A stretch of 64,000 nucleotides of DNA. Origin: Candidatus Homeothermus arabinoxylanisolvens (GTDB lineage Bacteria > Bacteroidota > Bacteroidia > Bacteroidales > Muribaculaceae). The translations under genes and the position numbers were made by a program. Numbering within the stretch: the stretch's first letter is position 1; each line of letters starts with the position of its first letter. The notes beneath the pieces were generated by a model. It was not told the DNA's origin and searched no databases. It worked only from the letters and a program-made list of their open reading frames with translations. The stretch spans positions 1-64,000 of the forward strand of contig LUJO01000005.1 in the NCBI GenBank assembly GCA_001689405.1, given 5' to 3'. Positions 35,417-44,392 of the stretch are shown piece by piece.

Positions 35417-36556
35417 ATGGCACTTGAACATTTACAGATATATTGGTGGCTGCTCATATCGGTGTTGGGCGCACTTCTCGTGTTTTTGCTTTTTGTGCAG
35501 GGCGGCCAGTCCATGCTCCCGTGCACACGCAACGCCGTGGACCGCAATCTGATGATAAACTCCATAGGGCGCAAGTGGGAACTCACGTTTACTACGCTTG
35601 TCGTATTCGGCGGTGCGTTTTTCGCTTCTTTCCCGCTCTTTTACAGCACGAGCTTCGGCGGTGCGTATTGGCTGTGGATGCTGATTCTGTTTACTTTTAT
35701 CGGTCAGGCCGTCAGCTTCCAGTATCGCCGCAAGGCCGGAAATATCTATGGTACCGGTTTCTATGACTGGCTGCTGCTGCTTAACGGCTGCCTCGGCTGC
35801 TTCCTGCTCGGAGTGGCGGTGTCGATGTTCTTCTTCGGATCGGAATTTTCGGTGACCATGGGCAACATTCTTGACCCCGGTGCTCCGGTGATTTCGCGTT
35901 GGGCGCCGACCCACGGATTTGAGGCTATTTTCTATTGGAAAAACTGGATACTCGGTCTTGCCGTGCTGTTTCTTGCACGCACACAGGGCGCACTTTACTT
36001 CATGAACAATATAGGTGGCGATGACCGCTTCTTTAACCTTAACAAGCGCCGTGTGCTTGTCAACGGTGTGATATTTGTGCTTTTCTTCGTGACATTTGTC
36101 GTGATGCTTTGGCTGGCCGACGGATATACTACGACAGGGCTGCACAGCTTTGATGTGACTCCTCACAAATATTTCCTGAACTATGTGCATATGTGGTGGT
36201 GCCTCGTGCTCTTCCTTGTCGGCGTGGTCATGGTGCTGTATGCCGTGCTTAAGTCGTCGTTTGCCAAGCATTACACCAAAGGCATATGGTGGTCGGGCAT
36301 CGGCACGGTGCTTGTCGTGCTGACATTGTTCTGGGTAGCGGGTTACAACAACACTCCCTACTATCCGTCGCTTACCGATCCGTCGAGTTCGCTTACCATA
36401 CAGAACAGCTCCTCGACCTATTTCACGCTTAAGGTCATGAGCTTTGTGTCGATACTTGTGCCGGTTGTCGTGGCATATATAGCCTACGTATGGCATAAGA
36501 TGGACAGCGGCAAGCTCACTCCCGGTGAACTTGAGGGCGACGACCACTCTTATTGA
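35417..36556 (+). CDS. cydB: Cytochrome bd ubiquinol oxidase subunit II
   Basis: Second subunit of cytochrome bd (379 aa, about nine hydrophobic segments). WWLLISVLGALLVFLLFVQGGQSML at the N-terminus carries the VQGGQ motif of CydB, and the GRKWELTFTTLVVFGGAFFASFP block follows. It stabilises the haem region of CydA. It is co-transcribed with DUF4492 and cydA. The next gene starts about 20 bp later. Confidence 0.95.
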   Translation: MALEHLQIYWWLLISVLGALLVFLLFVQGGQSMLPCTRNAVDRNLMINSIGRKWELTFTTLVVFGGAFFASFPLFYSTSFGGAYWLWMLILFTFIGQAVSFQYRRKAGNIYGTGFYDWLLLLNGCLGCFLLGVAVSMFFFGSEFSVTMGNILDPGAPVISRWAPTHGFEAIFYWKNWILGLAVLFLARTQGALYFMNNIGGDDRFFNLNKRRVLVNGVIFVLFFVTFVVMLWLADGYTTTGLHSFDVTPHKYFLNYVHMWWCLVLFLVGVVMVLYAVLKSSFAKHYTKGIWWSGIGTVLVVLTLFWVAGYNNTPYYPSLTDPSSSLTIQNSSSTYFTLKVMSFVSILVPVVVAYIAYVWHKMDSGKLTPGELEGDDHSY

Positions 36557-36576
36557 TACTTACTCCTGACAGCATC

Positions 36577-37173
36577 ATGGGCGATACTTTCCATACTCTT
36601 GAGTCGACATCGGAAGGATGTTATAAGGAGAAGATGAGCAAGTTTCTCGCTTTTGCCGTGCCGGTGTCGGATGCGGCGGAGGCCAAGGAGGTTATCGCCT
36701 CATATCAGAAAAAGTATCATGACGCGCGCCATGTGTGCTGGGCTTATATGACCGGGGCATCGCGCCTCGACTTTCAGTGCAGCGACAACGGCGAGCCGTC
36801 GGGTACCGCCGGCAAGCCGATTCTCGGTCAGATAAACTCGTTCAATCTTACAAACGTCGTTATTGTCGTGGTACGTTATTTCGGCGGCATAAAACTCGGT
36901 ACGGGCGGTCTTATAGTGGCTTATCGCGAGGCCGCGAGAGAGGCTATATCGGCCGGCCGTATTATAGAGTGCCACGAGCAAAGCACGATAACGTTTACGT
37001 TTCCATACATGGTCATGAACGACGTGATGCGTGCGGTAAAAGATCCTGAGGTCAGAATCGTAAGCCAGAATTTTGACAACTCCTGCGAGATGACTGTAAC
37101 GATACGCGCCGACTATGCTGATGCACTGTCGGCGCGTTTATCCGATATATCGGGTGTCAGTTTACATATTTGA
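36577..37173 (+). CDS. YigZ/IMPACT family protein
   Basis: Protein of about 198 aa with the UPF0029/IMPACT fold: KFLAFAVPVSDAAEAKEVI, ARHVCWAYM, and CSDNGEPSGTAGKPILGQI followed by VVRYFGGIKLGTGGLIVAYREAA. Family members are linked to translation or stress responses, but no reaction is established. ATG 36577 is preferred; a TTG at 36553 would overlap cydB. It probably belongs to the cyd operon by read-through, and is convergent with queA with only 12 bp between stops. Confidence 0.88.
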   Translation: MGDTFHTLESTSEGCYKEKMSKFLAFAVPVSDAAEAKEVIASYQKKYHDARHVCWAYMTGASRLDFQCSDNGEPSGTAGKPILGQINSFNLTNVVIVVVRYFGGIKLGTGGLIVAYREAAREAISAGRIIECHEQSTITFTFPYMVMNDVMRAVKDPEVRIVSQNFDNSCEMTVTIRADYADALSARLSDISGVSLHI

Positions 37174-37185
37174 CGGCAGGCCGTG

Positions 37186-38235
37186 TCAGAGTATCAGCAT
37201 GGCGTCGCCGTATGCTCCGAAGCGGTATTTTTCCTTTACAGCCACTTCGTAGGCATGCATGACGAGGTCGTATCCGCCAAATGCGGCAACCATCATCAGC
37301 ATTGTTGAGTAGGGCATGTGGAAGCCGCTTACCATGGCTGACGCCACGGTGAAGTCGTAGGGCGGGAAGATGAATTTGTTGGTCCAGCCTGTGAATGTCT
37401 TCATGTGGCCGCCCATGCTTACGGCGCTTTCTATGCCGCGGAGCACCGAAGTGCCTACGGCACATACCTGCTTGCCGTTATCCTTGGCGTTGTTTACGAG
37501 GTCGACAAGTTGCGGAGTGACTTCCATCTCTTCCGAGTCCATGCGATGTTTTGTCAGGTCCTCCACATCTATCTCACGGTAGTTGCCGAGACCTGAATGT
37601 ACAGTAAGATAGCCGGCTTCCACGCCTTTTATCTCAAGGCGTTTCATGAGCTCGCGGCTGAAGTGAAGGCCGGCCGAAGGAGCTACCACCGCACCCTCGT
37701 TGCGGGCGAATATGCACTGATAGCGCTCTGCGTCCTCGGGTTCGGGTGCACGTTTGATGTACGGAGGAAGGGGAGTCTGGCCCAATTTGTACAGGGCATC
37801 CTTGAACTCTTCATGGCTTCCGTCATAGAGGAAGCGCAGCGTGCGGCCTCGCGATGTCGTGTTGTCGATGACTTCAGCCACCATCGACTCGTCTTCGCCG
37901 AAATACAGCTTGTTGCCGATCCTTATCTTGCGCGCCGGCTCAACAAGCACATCCCAAAGCTTGTTTTCTTCATTCAATTCACGTAAGAGAAATACTTCGA
38001 TTCTCGCTCCGGTCTTCTCCTTGTTGCCATAGAGCAATGCGGGAAATACTTTGGTGTCGTTGAATACAAACACGTCACCGTCGCCGAAAAAGTTGATTAT
38101 ATCCTTGAACCGGAGGTGTTCTATCTCGCCGGTGTCGCGATGTACGACCATCATGCGTGCTTCATCGCGTACCTCACAGGGATGAGATGCTATGAGGTCT
38201 TCGGGGAGCTTGAATTTGAATTGAGAAAGTTTCAT
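37186..38235 (-). CDS. queA: tRNA preQ1(34) S-adenosylmethionine ribosyltransferase-isomerase
   Basis: Transfers and isomerises the ribose of SAM onto preQ1 in tRNA to form epoxyqueuosine (349 aa, cytoplasm). Features are FKFKLPEDLIASHPCEVRDEARMMV at the N-terminus, VFNDTKVFPALLYG, PPYIKR, SAGLHFSRELM and the GLGNYREID stretch. It is the last gene of the ftsX-DUF3098-uppP-truB-queA series. Confidence 0.95.
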   Translation of the reverse strand: MKLSQFKFKLPEDLIASHPCEVRDEARMMVVHRDTGEIEHLRFKDIINFFGDGDVFVFNDTKVFPALLYGNKEKTGARIEVFLLRELNEENKLWDVLVEPARKIRIGNKLYFGEDESMVAEVIDNTTSRGRTLRFLYDGSHEEFKDALYKLGQTPLPPYIKRAPEPEDAERYQCIFARNEGAVVAPSAGLHFSRELMKRLEIKGVEAGYLTVHSGLGNYREIDVEDLTKHRMDSEEMEVTPQLVDLVNNAKDNGKQVCAVGTSVLRGIESAVSMGGHMKTFTGWTNKFIFPPYDFTVASAMVSGFHMPYSTMLMMVAAFGGYDLVMHAYEVAVKEKYRFGAYGDAMLIL

Positions 38236-38256
38236 ATATTAAAAATTTCTTGTTGT

Positions 38257-38973
38257 TTATGCTTTGTCATTATCTTCGGGCATCTCTATCGGTGTCTCCT
38301 TTATAAGGGTCACCGCACTGTCTACCGTCATGCAGCGGTCTACGGCCACTTCGCCGACTCTTGTACGGCGCAGGGCGGTCAGATGTCCTCCCGAGCCGAG
38401 GGCCTCGCCTATGTCGCGGGCAAGCGCACGGATGTATGTGCCTTTGCTGCACACGACCTTTACAGTTATGCTTTCGGGCGAGAATTCGAGCAGCTCGATT
38501 GAGTCGATTACCAGAAGTTTCGGCTTTATGGTGACTTCGTCGCCCCTGCGCGCGCGTTTGTAAGCGCGCTCACCGTTGATTTTGCATGCTGAAAACGCCG
38601 GCGGTATCTGCGATATCGGCCCAACGAAGCGTTTAAGTGTCTCCTCGACCAGCTCACGTGTTATGTGGGCTATGGGATAGGTGGCGTCTATCTCTGTCTC
38701 AAGGTCAAACGACGGGGTGGTGGCGCCGAGAGCTATCGTGGCTACGTACTCTTTGGTACGGGCCTGCAACTCGTCTATGAGCTTGGTGGCTTTGCCGGTA
38801 CACACCATCATCACTCCGGTCGCGAGCGGGTCGAGGGTGCCGGCATGTCCTACTTTCAGCTTTTTTACTTTTAGCCGGCGCAGCAGGGCGCCCCGTATGC
38901 GCTTTACCGCATCAAACGAGGTCCAGCCGTAGGGCTTGTCGATGTATAATATCTCTCCGTCTAAAAAATTCAT
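38257..38973 (-). CDS. truB: tRNA pseudouridine(55) synthase
   Basis: Converts U55 of tRNAs to pseudouridine (238 aa). The N-terminus GEILYIDKPYGWTSFDAVKRI is typical. The catalytic Asp is in KVGHAGTLDPLATGVM, and KCSKGTYIRALARD-like CSKGTYIRALARDIGEALG follows near residue 180. ATG 38973 gives the standard start; the reading frame continues upstream into uppP but only as an extension. It is 8 bp from uppP. Confidence 0.95.
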   Translation of the reverse strand: MNFLDGEILYIDKPYGWTSFDAVKRIRGALLRRLKVKKLKVGHAGTLDPLATGVMMVCTGKATKLIDELQARTKEYVATIALGATTPSFDLETEIDATYPIAHITRELVEETLKRFVGPISQIPPAFSACKINGERAYKRARRGDEVTIKPKLLVIDSIELLEFSPESITVKVVCSKGTYIRALARDIGEALGSGGHLTALRRTRVGEVAVDRCMTVDSAVTLIKETPIEMPEDNDKA

Positions 38974-38981
38974 ATTTATGT

Positions 38982-39812
38982 TTACCAGATTAGACAGAGC
39001 ACTCCGGCTATGACACAATATACTGCAAACCACACGAGTTTGCCTTTCTTTACAATATCCAGCATCCATTTGCATGCCAAGCATCCTACGATAAACGAGG
39101 CGAGAAAGCCTACGGCTATAGGAAGCATTCCCGTAGATGCAGTGGTCGCTGCGGTATCTTGAACCAAAATCATGTCTTTAAGATCAAGTAGCCCTTTGCC
39201 GAGAATAGGTATAATCACCATGAGGAAAGAGAATTGTGCCACACGTTCGCGGTTGTCGCCAAGCAATATGCCGGTAGCTATTGTACTGCCGGAGCGTGAA
39301 AGTCCGGGAAGTACGGCTACAGCTTGTGCGCACCCTATTATGAAAGCGTCAAGCCATGATATGTCGCGGCCTTGTGATCTGCCGGGGTGCATTATAGCCT
39401 GTCGTGTACGTGTAAAATACGCGAAGCACAGAAGCGCCGCAGTCACTATCAGGCATACGCCGACCACGGTAAGATTGCCTTTGAAGAATTCTTCCACATC
39501 TTTCTGGAAAAAGACTCCCACTATTCCTACCGGTATACACGAAATCAATATTTTGCATACCATAGTGAAATTCTTGTCGCGCCTGACAGTGAAAAAAGAA
39601 ACCATCAAAGGATAAAACTCTCGCCATAGAATTACGATTGTACTTAATACAGTAGCCACGTGGAGCATGATGCTGAATTCGAGCGAGGCATCAGGATCAA
39701 GATGCACATTCAGTATCTGTTTGAATATTTCAAGGTGTCCGCTACTGCTTATCGGCAGGTATTCAGACAGACCTTGTATAATACCTAAAATGAGGGCGTC
39801 AAGCCAATCCAT
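38982..39812 (-). CDS. uppP: Undecaprenyl-diphosphatase
   Basis: Recycles the lipid carrier for peptidoglycan and surface glycans by hydrolysing undecaprenyl diphosphate (276 aa, about eight membrane segments). The two BacA signatures are present: GLSEYLPISSSGHLEI near residue 15 and PGLSRSGSTIATGI near residue 170. It lies between DUF3098 and truB. Confidence 0.95.
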   Translation of the reverse strand: MDWLDALILGIIQGLSEYLPISSSGHLEIFKQILNVHLDPDASLEFSIMLHVATVLSTIVILWREFYPLMVSFFTVRRDKNFTMVCKILISCIPVGIVGVFFQKDVEEFFKGNLTVVGVCLIVTAALLCFAYFTRTRQAIMHPGRSQGRDISWLDAFIIGCAQAVAVLPGLSRSGSTIATGILLGDNRERVAQFSFLMVIIPILGKGLLDLKDMILVQDTAATTASTGMLPIAVGFLASFIVGCLACKWMLDIVKKGKLVWFAVYCVIAGVLCLIW

Positions 39813-39847
39813 CGTAAAAGCAGATAAAATTAATAATAAAAAACAGG

Positions 39848-40135
39848 TTATGCCTTGTCTTTGTTCTTGGGACGGTAGACAACGGCTACACCCATGAATA
39901 TGAATCCGATAAAGGCCATGGTGGGGCCTACGACTATGCGGCGCGTAGAGAAAATGTCGGGGTTGAATGCCTCGGTGGTGGTGCTGCCGCCGAGCATAAG
40001 CAGAAATCCTGCGAGAATTATAAGCCCCGATACGGCCATCATGATGAAGTTGATTTTTGTCAGGGGAAAGTTGCTTCTCGGCTCTTTGTCTATGCCGTCA
40101 TCCTGAACGGGGGTGATGTTGTTTTGCTTTACCAT
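39848..40135 (-). CDS. DUF3098 family small membrane protein
   Basis: A 95-aa protein with two hydrophobic segments (about 32-50 FIMMAVSGLIILAGFLLML and 68-86 IVVGPTMAFIGFIFMGVAV). It resembles DUF3098, which is found between ftsX and uppP in Bacteroidetes. Its function is unknown. The conserved location suggests a link to cell-wall synthesis or division (inference). Confidence 0.85.
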   Translation of the reverse strand: MVKQNNITPVQDDGIDKEPRSNFPLTKINFIMMAVSGLIILAGFLLMLGGSTTTEAFNPDIFSTRRIVVGPTMAFIGFIFMGVAVVYRPKNKDKA

Positions 40136-40156
40136 ATATTGATGTAATGTCAGTGT

Positions 40157-41029
40157 TTATTTAAACATGTCATCGTAAGATGAACGCAGATACTTGTTTG
40201 TCGCGAAAACGGCCGCTGTTAGGCATATGAGCATGCCTAACACTATGACGCCGGCGAATACGCATAGCGCGGCCGGCCACGTAACCGCCTCGCGGATGGT
40301 CTTGTCAAGCGTGTGGAAATAGGCCAGCGCGCCCGCAAGTATGGCGTCGGCCACCACTCCGGCCACAAGCCCGCTGACGAGGTTGCCGGTAAGAAACGGT
40401 TTGCGTATGAAGGCGCCCGTAGCTCCCACGAGTTTCATCGTGTGGATAGTGAAGCGCCGCGAGTATACCGACAGCCTTATGGTGTTGTTTATGAGTGCGA
40501 ATGATATAAAAAGCAGCACCGCCGCTATGACGGTGAGTATGATTGTTATCGATTTTATGTTGGCGTTTACCGCATCGACCATTTCGGTATGTACGTTTAT
40601 GTCTGATATGTAGGGGAGCGATGCTATGGGAGCCACTATGGCGCCGATGGAGTCGACATCGGCGTAGTCGGCTTTTACCTTGACTTCAAGCTCCGGGCTG
40701 AACGGGTTTACGCCGAGCACCTGCATGAGGTCTTCTCCCGTGTCCTCTTTCCATTTGTTCATGGCGTCGGCCGCTGAAAAATATCGCAGGCTTGACACGT
40801 AAGGAGCCGTGGTGATGCGTTGTTTGAGGTAGTTTATCTGATTGTCGGTGGCCGTGTCGGAAAACACGATGCTGAAGCCCATGTTTTCTTTTATTTCAGA
40901 AGTTATAGAGTGGGCCGCTATGCCGAGCAGCGATATTATTCCCAGCAACATCAGCACGAGTGCCACACTTATCGTCGCGGTTATCTGGGCCGAGAATGTC
41001 GATATTCCTTTGCGATGCTTCTTTTCCAT
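40157..41029 (-). CDS. ftsX: FtsX-family permease protein
   Basis: Inner-membrane protein of 290 aa with the FtsX layout: a cytoplasmic N-terminus, one membrane helix (about 17-45), a periplasmic domain (about 50-160, with LRYFSAADAMNKWKEDTGEDLMQVLG and the NPFSPELEVKVK stretch), then three helices in the C-terminal half. It would regulate cell-wall hydrolases at division together with the ATPase FtsE, which is not encoded nearby. ATG 41029 is chosen because the upstream ATG at 41068 lies inside the promoter. Confidence 0.9.
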   Translation of the reverse strand: MEKKHRKGISTFSAQITATISVALVLMLLGIISLLGIAAHSITSEIKENMGFSIVFSDTATDNQINYLKQRITTAPYVSSLRYFSAADAMNKWKEDTGEDLMQVLGVNPFSPELEVKVKADYADVDSIGAIVAPIASLPYISDINVHTEMVDAVNANIKSITIILTVIAAVLLFISFALINNTIRLSVYSRRFTIHTMKLVGATGAFIRKPFLTGNLVSGLVAGVVADAILAGALAYFHTLDKTIREAVTWPAALCVFAGVIVLGMLICLTAAVFATNKYLRSSYDDMFK

Positions 41030-41065
41030 ACTTTCGGATAAGGCCGTAACAGACCTAATAAGGTG

Positions 41066-41096
41066 CAAATTTACAACATAAAAGCCCCGTTGTCAA
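41066..41096 (-). promoter_or_regulatory. Promoter of ftsX-queA operon
   Basis: On the minus strand TTG (41096-41094), 20 bp, then TAAATTTG (41073-41066). The leader is about 35 nt. Confidence 0.85.
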
Positions 41097-41106
41097 GAGT
41101 TTGACA

Positions 41107-41143
41107 CAAAAAAATAGCGCCGGACATCCGTGTCCGGCGCTAT
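41107..41143 (-). terminator. Terminator of the CoA-transferase gene
   Basis: A perfect 13-bp stem, ATAGCGCCGGACA (41114-41126) with TGTCCGGCGCTAT (41131-41143), is followed on the minus strand by a T-run. It separates the CoA-transferase gene from ftsX. Confidence 0.92.
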
Positions 41144-41162
41144 GTATAAGTAGATTAGTCGG

Positions 41163-42659
41163 TTATGCGAATTTAGACCAGTCGGTTTTGCGCATGTCGC
41201 CTTCTGTGATAAAGGTGGTGTGGAAGCCGAGGGCCGCATTGAGCGCGTGGGGAGTGTGGCCGCCTGCCTGCGACAGCTTCAGATAGTCGCGGAGAAGCTG
41301 CTTGTACTCGGGGTTCACGCAGTTGTCGATTATGGTCTCGGCGCGTTGTATAGGCGACTTGCCGCGCAGGTCGGCTATGCCTTGGTCGGTTATGAGTACG
41401 TCGACGGAGTGCTCGCTGTGGTCAAGGTGCGATACCATGGGCACGATGGTCGATATGAGTCCGCCTTTGGCTGTCGACGGGCAGCTGAATATGGATATGT
41501 AGGCGTTGCGGGTGAAGTCGCCAGAGCCTCCGATACCGTTCATCATCTTGGTGCCTACCACATGGGTGGAGTTTATGTTGCCGAATATGTCGGCTTCAAG
41601 GGCGGTATTCATTGTGATTACACCTAATCGGCGCACAATCTCGGGGCTGTTGGATATTTCGCCGGGACGCATGAGTATCTTGTCGCGGAAGAAGTCGATG
41701 TTGCTGAATATCTCGGTCATCTTGGCGTCGGAGAATGTCATCGAGCAGGTGGAGGCGAAGCGGCATTTACCTTTCTCCATAAGGTCGACCACTGCGTCCT
41801 GAATGACTTCGGTGTACATGTCAAATGCCGGCACCTCCTTGGATTCTCCGAGGCCGAAGAGCACGGCGTTGGCTATATTGCCCACACCGCTCTGCAGGGG
41901 CAGGAACGATGCCGGTATGGCTCCGCGGCGGAGTTCGCCGATAAGGAAGTCGCATACGTTGGCGCCGATCTGCTTTGTAACGTCGTCAAGCGGCGAGAAG
42001 CCGTGTACGCCGTCGGTGATATTGGTCTTTACGATGCCTACTATCTTCGACGGGTCAACCTTAAGCAGGGTGGAGCCTATGCGGTCGTTGGGCTTGTAGA
42101 TGGGTATCTCGCGGCGGTAGGGCGGGTCGAGAGGCATGTATATGTCGTGAAGGCCCTCTACCGAGGTGGGTATTGCCTCGTTAAGCTCAATGATGATTTT
42201 TTTTGCCAGCTTGGCTACGGTGGGAGCCATGCCCACGCCGGTGCCGAGAAGTATCTCGCCGTTGTCGCTTACATGGGCGGCTTCTATGATGGCTACATCG
42301 ATGTCGCCGAATGTGCCGTAGCGGAGTTTCTGTGCGAGTTCTGACAGGTGCAGGTCAAAATAGTTGGTGTCATGTGAGTTGATGCGCTTGCGCAGGTCGG
42401 CCGAACTCTGATAGGGAGTGCGCTTGTCGATGGCATTGGCGCGTGCGAGAGCTCCGTCGACATGGTCGTTGGTCGATGCTCCCGTGAAGATGTTGACTTT
42501 GAAGGGGCGCCCTTCAGCGTGTTCTTTTTCAGCCTTTTTGGCTAAAGCTTCTGTGACAGCTTTGGGTGTACCGGCGGCTGTAAAGCCCGACAGACCTAAG
42601 TTGTCACCGTTTTTGATGACTTCAGCAGCTTCTTGAGCTGTAAGGATGGGGAAAGCCAT
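41163..42659 (-). CDS. Acetyl-CoA hydrolase/transferase (succinyl/propionyl-CoA transferase type)
   Basis: Cytoplasmic class I-like CoA-transferase of 498 aa. It shows GDNLGLSGFTAAGTPKAVTEAL at the N-terminus, IFTGASTNDHVDG, GTGVGMAPTVAKLAKKIIIE, and GIGGSGDFTRNAYIS plus DQGIADLRGKSPIQRAE near the C-terminus. In Bacteroidetes such enzymes exchange CoA between acetate, succinate and propionate, so a role in succinate/propionate fermentation is likely. ATG 42659 is chosen; the upstream frame lies in the promoter. Confidence 0.9.
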   Translation of the reverse strand: MAFPILTAQEAAEVIKNGDNLGLSGFTAAGTPKAVTEALAKKAEKEHAEGRPFKVNIFTGASTNDHVDGALARANAIDKRTPYQSSADLRKRINSHDTNYFDLHLSELAQKLRYGTFGDIDVAIIEAAHVSDNGEILLGTGVGMAPTVAKLAKKIIIELNEAIPTSVEGLHDIYMPLDPPYRREIPIYKPNDRIGSTLLKVDPSKIVGIVKTNITDGVHGFSPLDDVTKQIGANVCDFLIGELRRGAIPASFLPLQSGVGNIANAVLFGLGESKEVPAFDMYTEVIQDAVVDLMEKGKCRFASTCSMTFSDAKMTEIFSNIDFFRDKILMRPGEISNSPEIVRRLGVITMNTALEADIFGNINSTHVVGTKMMNGIGGSGDFTRNAYISIFSCPSTAKGGLISTIVPMVSHLDHSEHSVDVLITDQGIADLRGKSPIQRAETIIDNCVNPEYKQLLRDYLKLSQAGGHTPHALNAALGFHTTFITEGDMRKTDWSKFA

Positions 42660-42716
42660 AATCTGATAATAATTGTTTTTATGTTTATTATAAGGTATAA
42701 AATGCTTAATTTTGCG

Positions 42717-42747
42717 CAAAAATAAATAAAACTATTCGACAATCAAA
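42717..42747 (-). promoter_or_regulatory. Promoter of the CoA-transferase gene
   Basis: On the minus strand TTTTG (ending 42744), 19 bp, then TATTTTTG (42724-42717). This is a full match; the leader is about 55 nt. Confidence 0.8.
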
Positions 42748-42784
42748 ATTTTAATAAGTCCTTTGTCTGCTACATTGGACAGTG

Positions 42785-44158
42785 ATGACGATATATACAA
42801 TGAATAAGGACAATATAGACAACATGGCAACGGGTGTGAAAAAACTTTTCATAGAGACCTACGGGTGCCAGATGAATGTGGCCGACAGCGAAGTGGTGGC
42901 GGCAGTGATGGCTACCGTCGGATACGAGATGACCGATGATATAGAGGATGCCGACGCCGTGCTGCTTAATACATGCTCCATACGCGATAATGCCGAGCAG
43001 AAAATATATTCACGCCTCCAGTACTTGGCTTCGCTGAAGCGGCGCCATCGCGGGCTGTTCATAATAGGAGTCATAGGGTGTATGGCCGAGAGGGTGAAAG
43101 AGGGGCTGATAGCCGATTGCGGTGTGGATCTTGTGGCCGGCCCTGACGCTTACATGGATCTGCCGGCGCTGTTTGCCGCGGTCGAGGCGGGAGAGAAGGC
43201 TATAAACGTCGAGCTGTCGACAACCGAGACGTATCGCGACATAATACCGATGAAGATTACCGGCAACCGTGTGTCGGGATTTGTCAGCATAATGCGCGGA
43301 TGCAACAACTTCTGCTCGTACTGCATAGTGCCGTACACGCGAGGCCGCGAGCGCAGCCGTGAGGCGGAGAGCATACTCCGCGAGGTCCTTGACTTGCGCG
43401 ACCGTGGTTTTAAGGAGGTGACACTGCTCGGACAGAATGTGAATTCATACAATTATAAACGGGCCGACGGCAGTACGGTGGACTTTGCAGCTCTTCTCGC
43501 GCTCGTGGCCGAGGCTGTGCCCGAGATGAGAATAAGGTTTACGACAAGCCATCCGAAGGATATGAGCGATGACATCATCGCTGCCATCGCTTCGCACGAC
43601 AATATATGCAACCACGTGCATCTTCCTGTCCAGTCCGGCTCCGATACGGTGCTCAAGGCCATGAACCGCAAGTATACGCGTGACTGGTATCTCGGACGTA
43701 TTGAGGCTATACGCCGGGCTATACCTGACTGCGGTATATCCACCGACCTGTTTACCGGATTTCACGGTGAGACGGAGGAGGATTTCCTTATGACACTTGA
43801 TCTTATGAGGAAAGTGGGCTTTGACTCGTCGTTTATGTTCAAGTACTCGGAGCGCCCGGGAACACTCGCTTCGCGCACTATGCCCGACAATGTGCCGGAG
43901 GACGTGAAGATTGAGCGGCTTAACCGCATGATAGCCTTGCAGAACGAACTCTCGGCCGAGTCCAACCGTCGCGACGAGGGTAAGGTTTTTGAAGCTCTTG
44001 TGGAGGGTGTATCCAAGCGGTCAAAGGAGCAGATGGTTGGACGCACTCCCCAGAACAAGACGTGCGTGTTTCCGCGCGGTGATGCACGCGTGGGCGACAA
44101 GGTGCTGGTCAAGGTCGTCAGCTCTTCTTCGGCTACTTTGATCTGCGAGAGAGTCTGA
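42785..44158 (+). CDS. miaB: tRNA-2-methylthio-N6-dimethylallyladenosine synthase
   Basis: Radical-SAM methylthiotransferase acting on i6A37 of tRNA (about 457 aa). The N-terminal Fe-S domain starts with FIETYGCQMNVADSE and contains NTCSIRDNAEQ and GCMAERV. The radical-SAM core has the CxxxCxxC motif in CNNFCSYCIVPYTRGRERSR. The C-terminal TRAM domain covers about 390-457. The start is uncertain: ATG 42785, 42800 or 42824 are all possible. It is divergent from the CoA-transferase gene. Confidence 0.95.
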   Translation: MTIYTMNKDNIDNMATGVKKLFIETYGCQMNVADSEVVAAVMATVGYEMTDDIEDADAVLLNTCSIRDNAEQKIYSRLQYLASLKRRHRGLFIIGVIGCMAERVKEGLIADCGVDLVAGPDAYMDLPALFAAVEAGEKAINVELSTTETYRDIIPMKITGNRVSGFVSIMRGCNNFCSYCIVPYTRGRERSREAESILREVLDLRDRGFKEVTLLGQNVNSYNYKRADGSTVDFAALLALVAEAVPEMRIRFTTSHPKDMSDDIIAAIASHDNICNHVHLPVQSGSDTVLKAMNRKYTRDWYLGRIEAIRRAIPDCGISTDLFTGFHGETEEDFLMTLDLMRKVGFDSSFMFKYSERPGTLASRTMPDNVPEDVKIERLNRMIALQNELSAESNRRDEGKVFEALVEGVSKRSKEQMVGRTPQNKTCVFPRGDARVGDKVLVKVVSSSSATLICERV

Positions 44159-44173
44159 CCGCGCATCTACAGC

Positions 44174-44300
44174 CAATGTAAAAATACGGTTGTTGAACGG
44201 CGCCAATGTTGGTAGAGACGCCGGTACCACGGCGTCCGGCTGCAACCCGCATGGCCCCATGCAAATGCAACCTGTATGACCATTCGGATATGCGGGCGCC
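44174..44300 (+). repeat. Dispersed MITE-like repeat, copy A
   Basis: Intergenic element after miaB. The left end (caatgtaa...ggttgttgaac) matches copy C at 54874. The G/C-rich core with GACGCC...GGCGTC (44212-44246) matches inverted copy B at about 31 of 35 positions. CGGATATGCGG (44284-44294) is also shared with B. The remaining bases to 44392 hold no gene and only a weak GGGCGCC/GGTGCCC hairpin (44294-44315). Confidence 0.7.
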
Positions 44301-44392
44301 GTACTACTGGTGCCCCTGCGCGTCTGCTGTATCTGGCAGGTTTGCAGGCCTTTGTGGCGGGCTCAGTATTCCCTTGTTAGTGTCCGGTGGGA

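Noticed and set aside
35432..36547. A 371-codon minus-strand frame opposite cydB
   Set aside because: It is a shadow of cydB: the plus-strand frame has full CydB signatures, and the antisense translation is His/Arg-rich without family features.
44301..44392. A small gene or terminator after repeat copy A
   Set aside because: Only a weak hairpin with a G-T pair and no T-run is visible; no ORF with start context.
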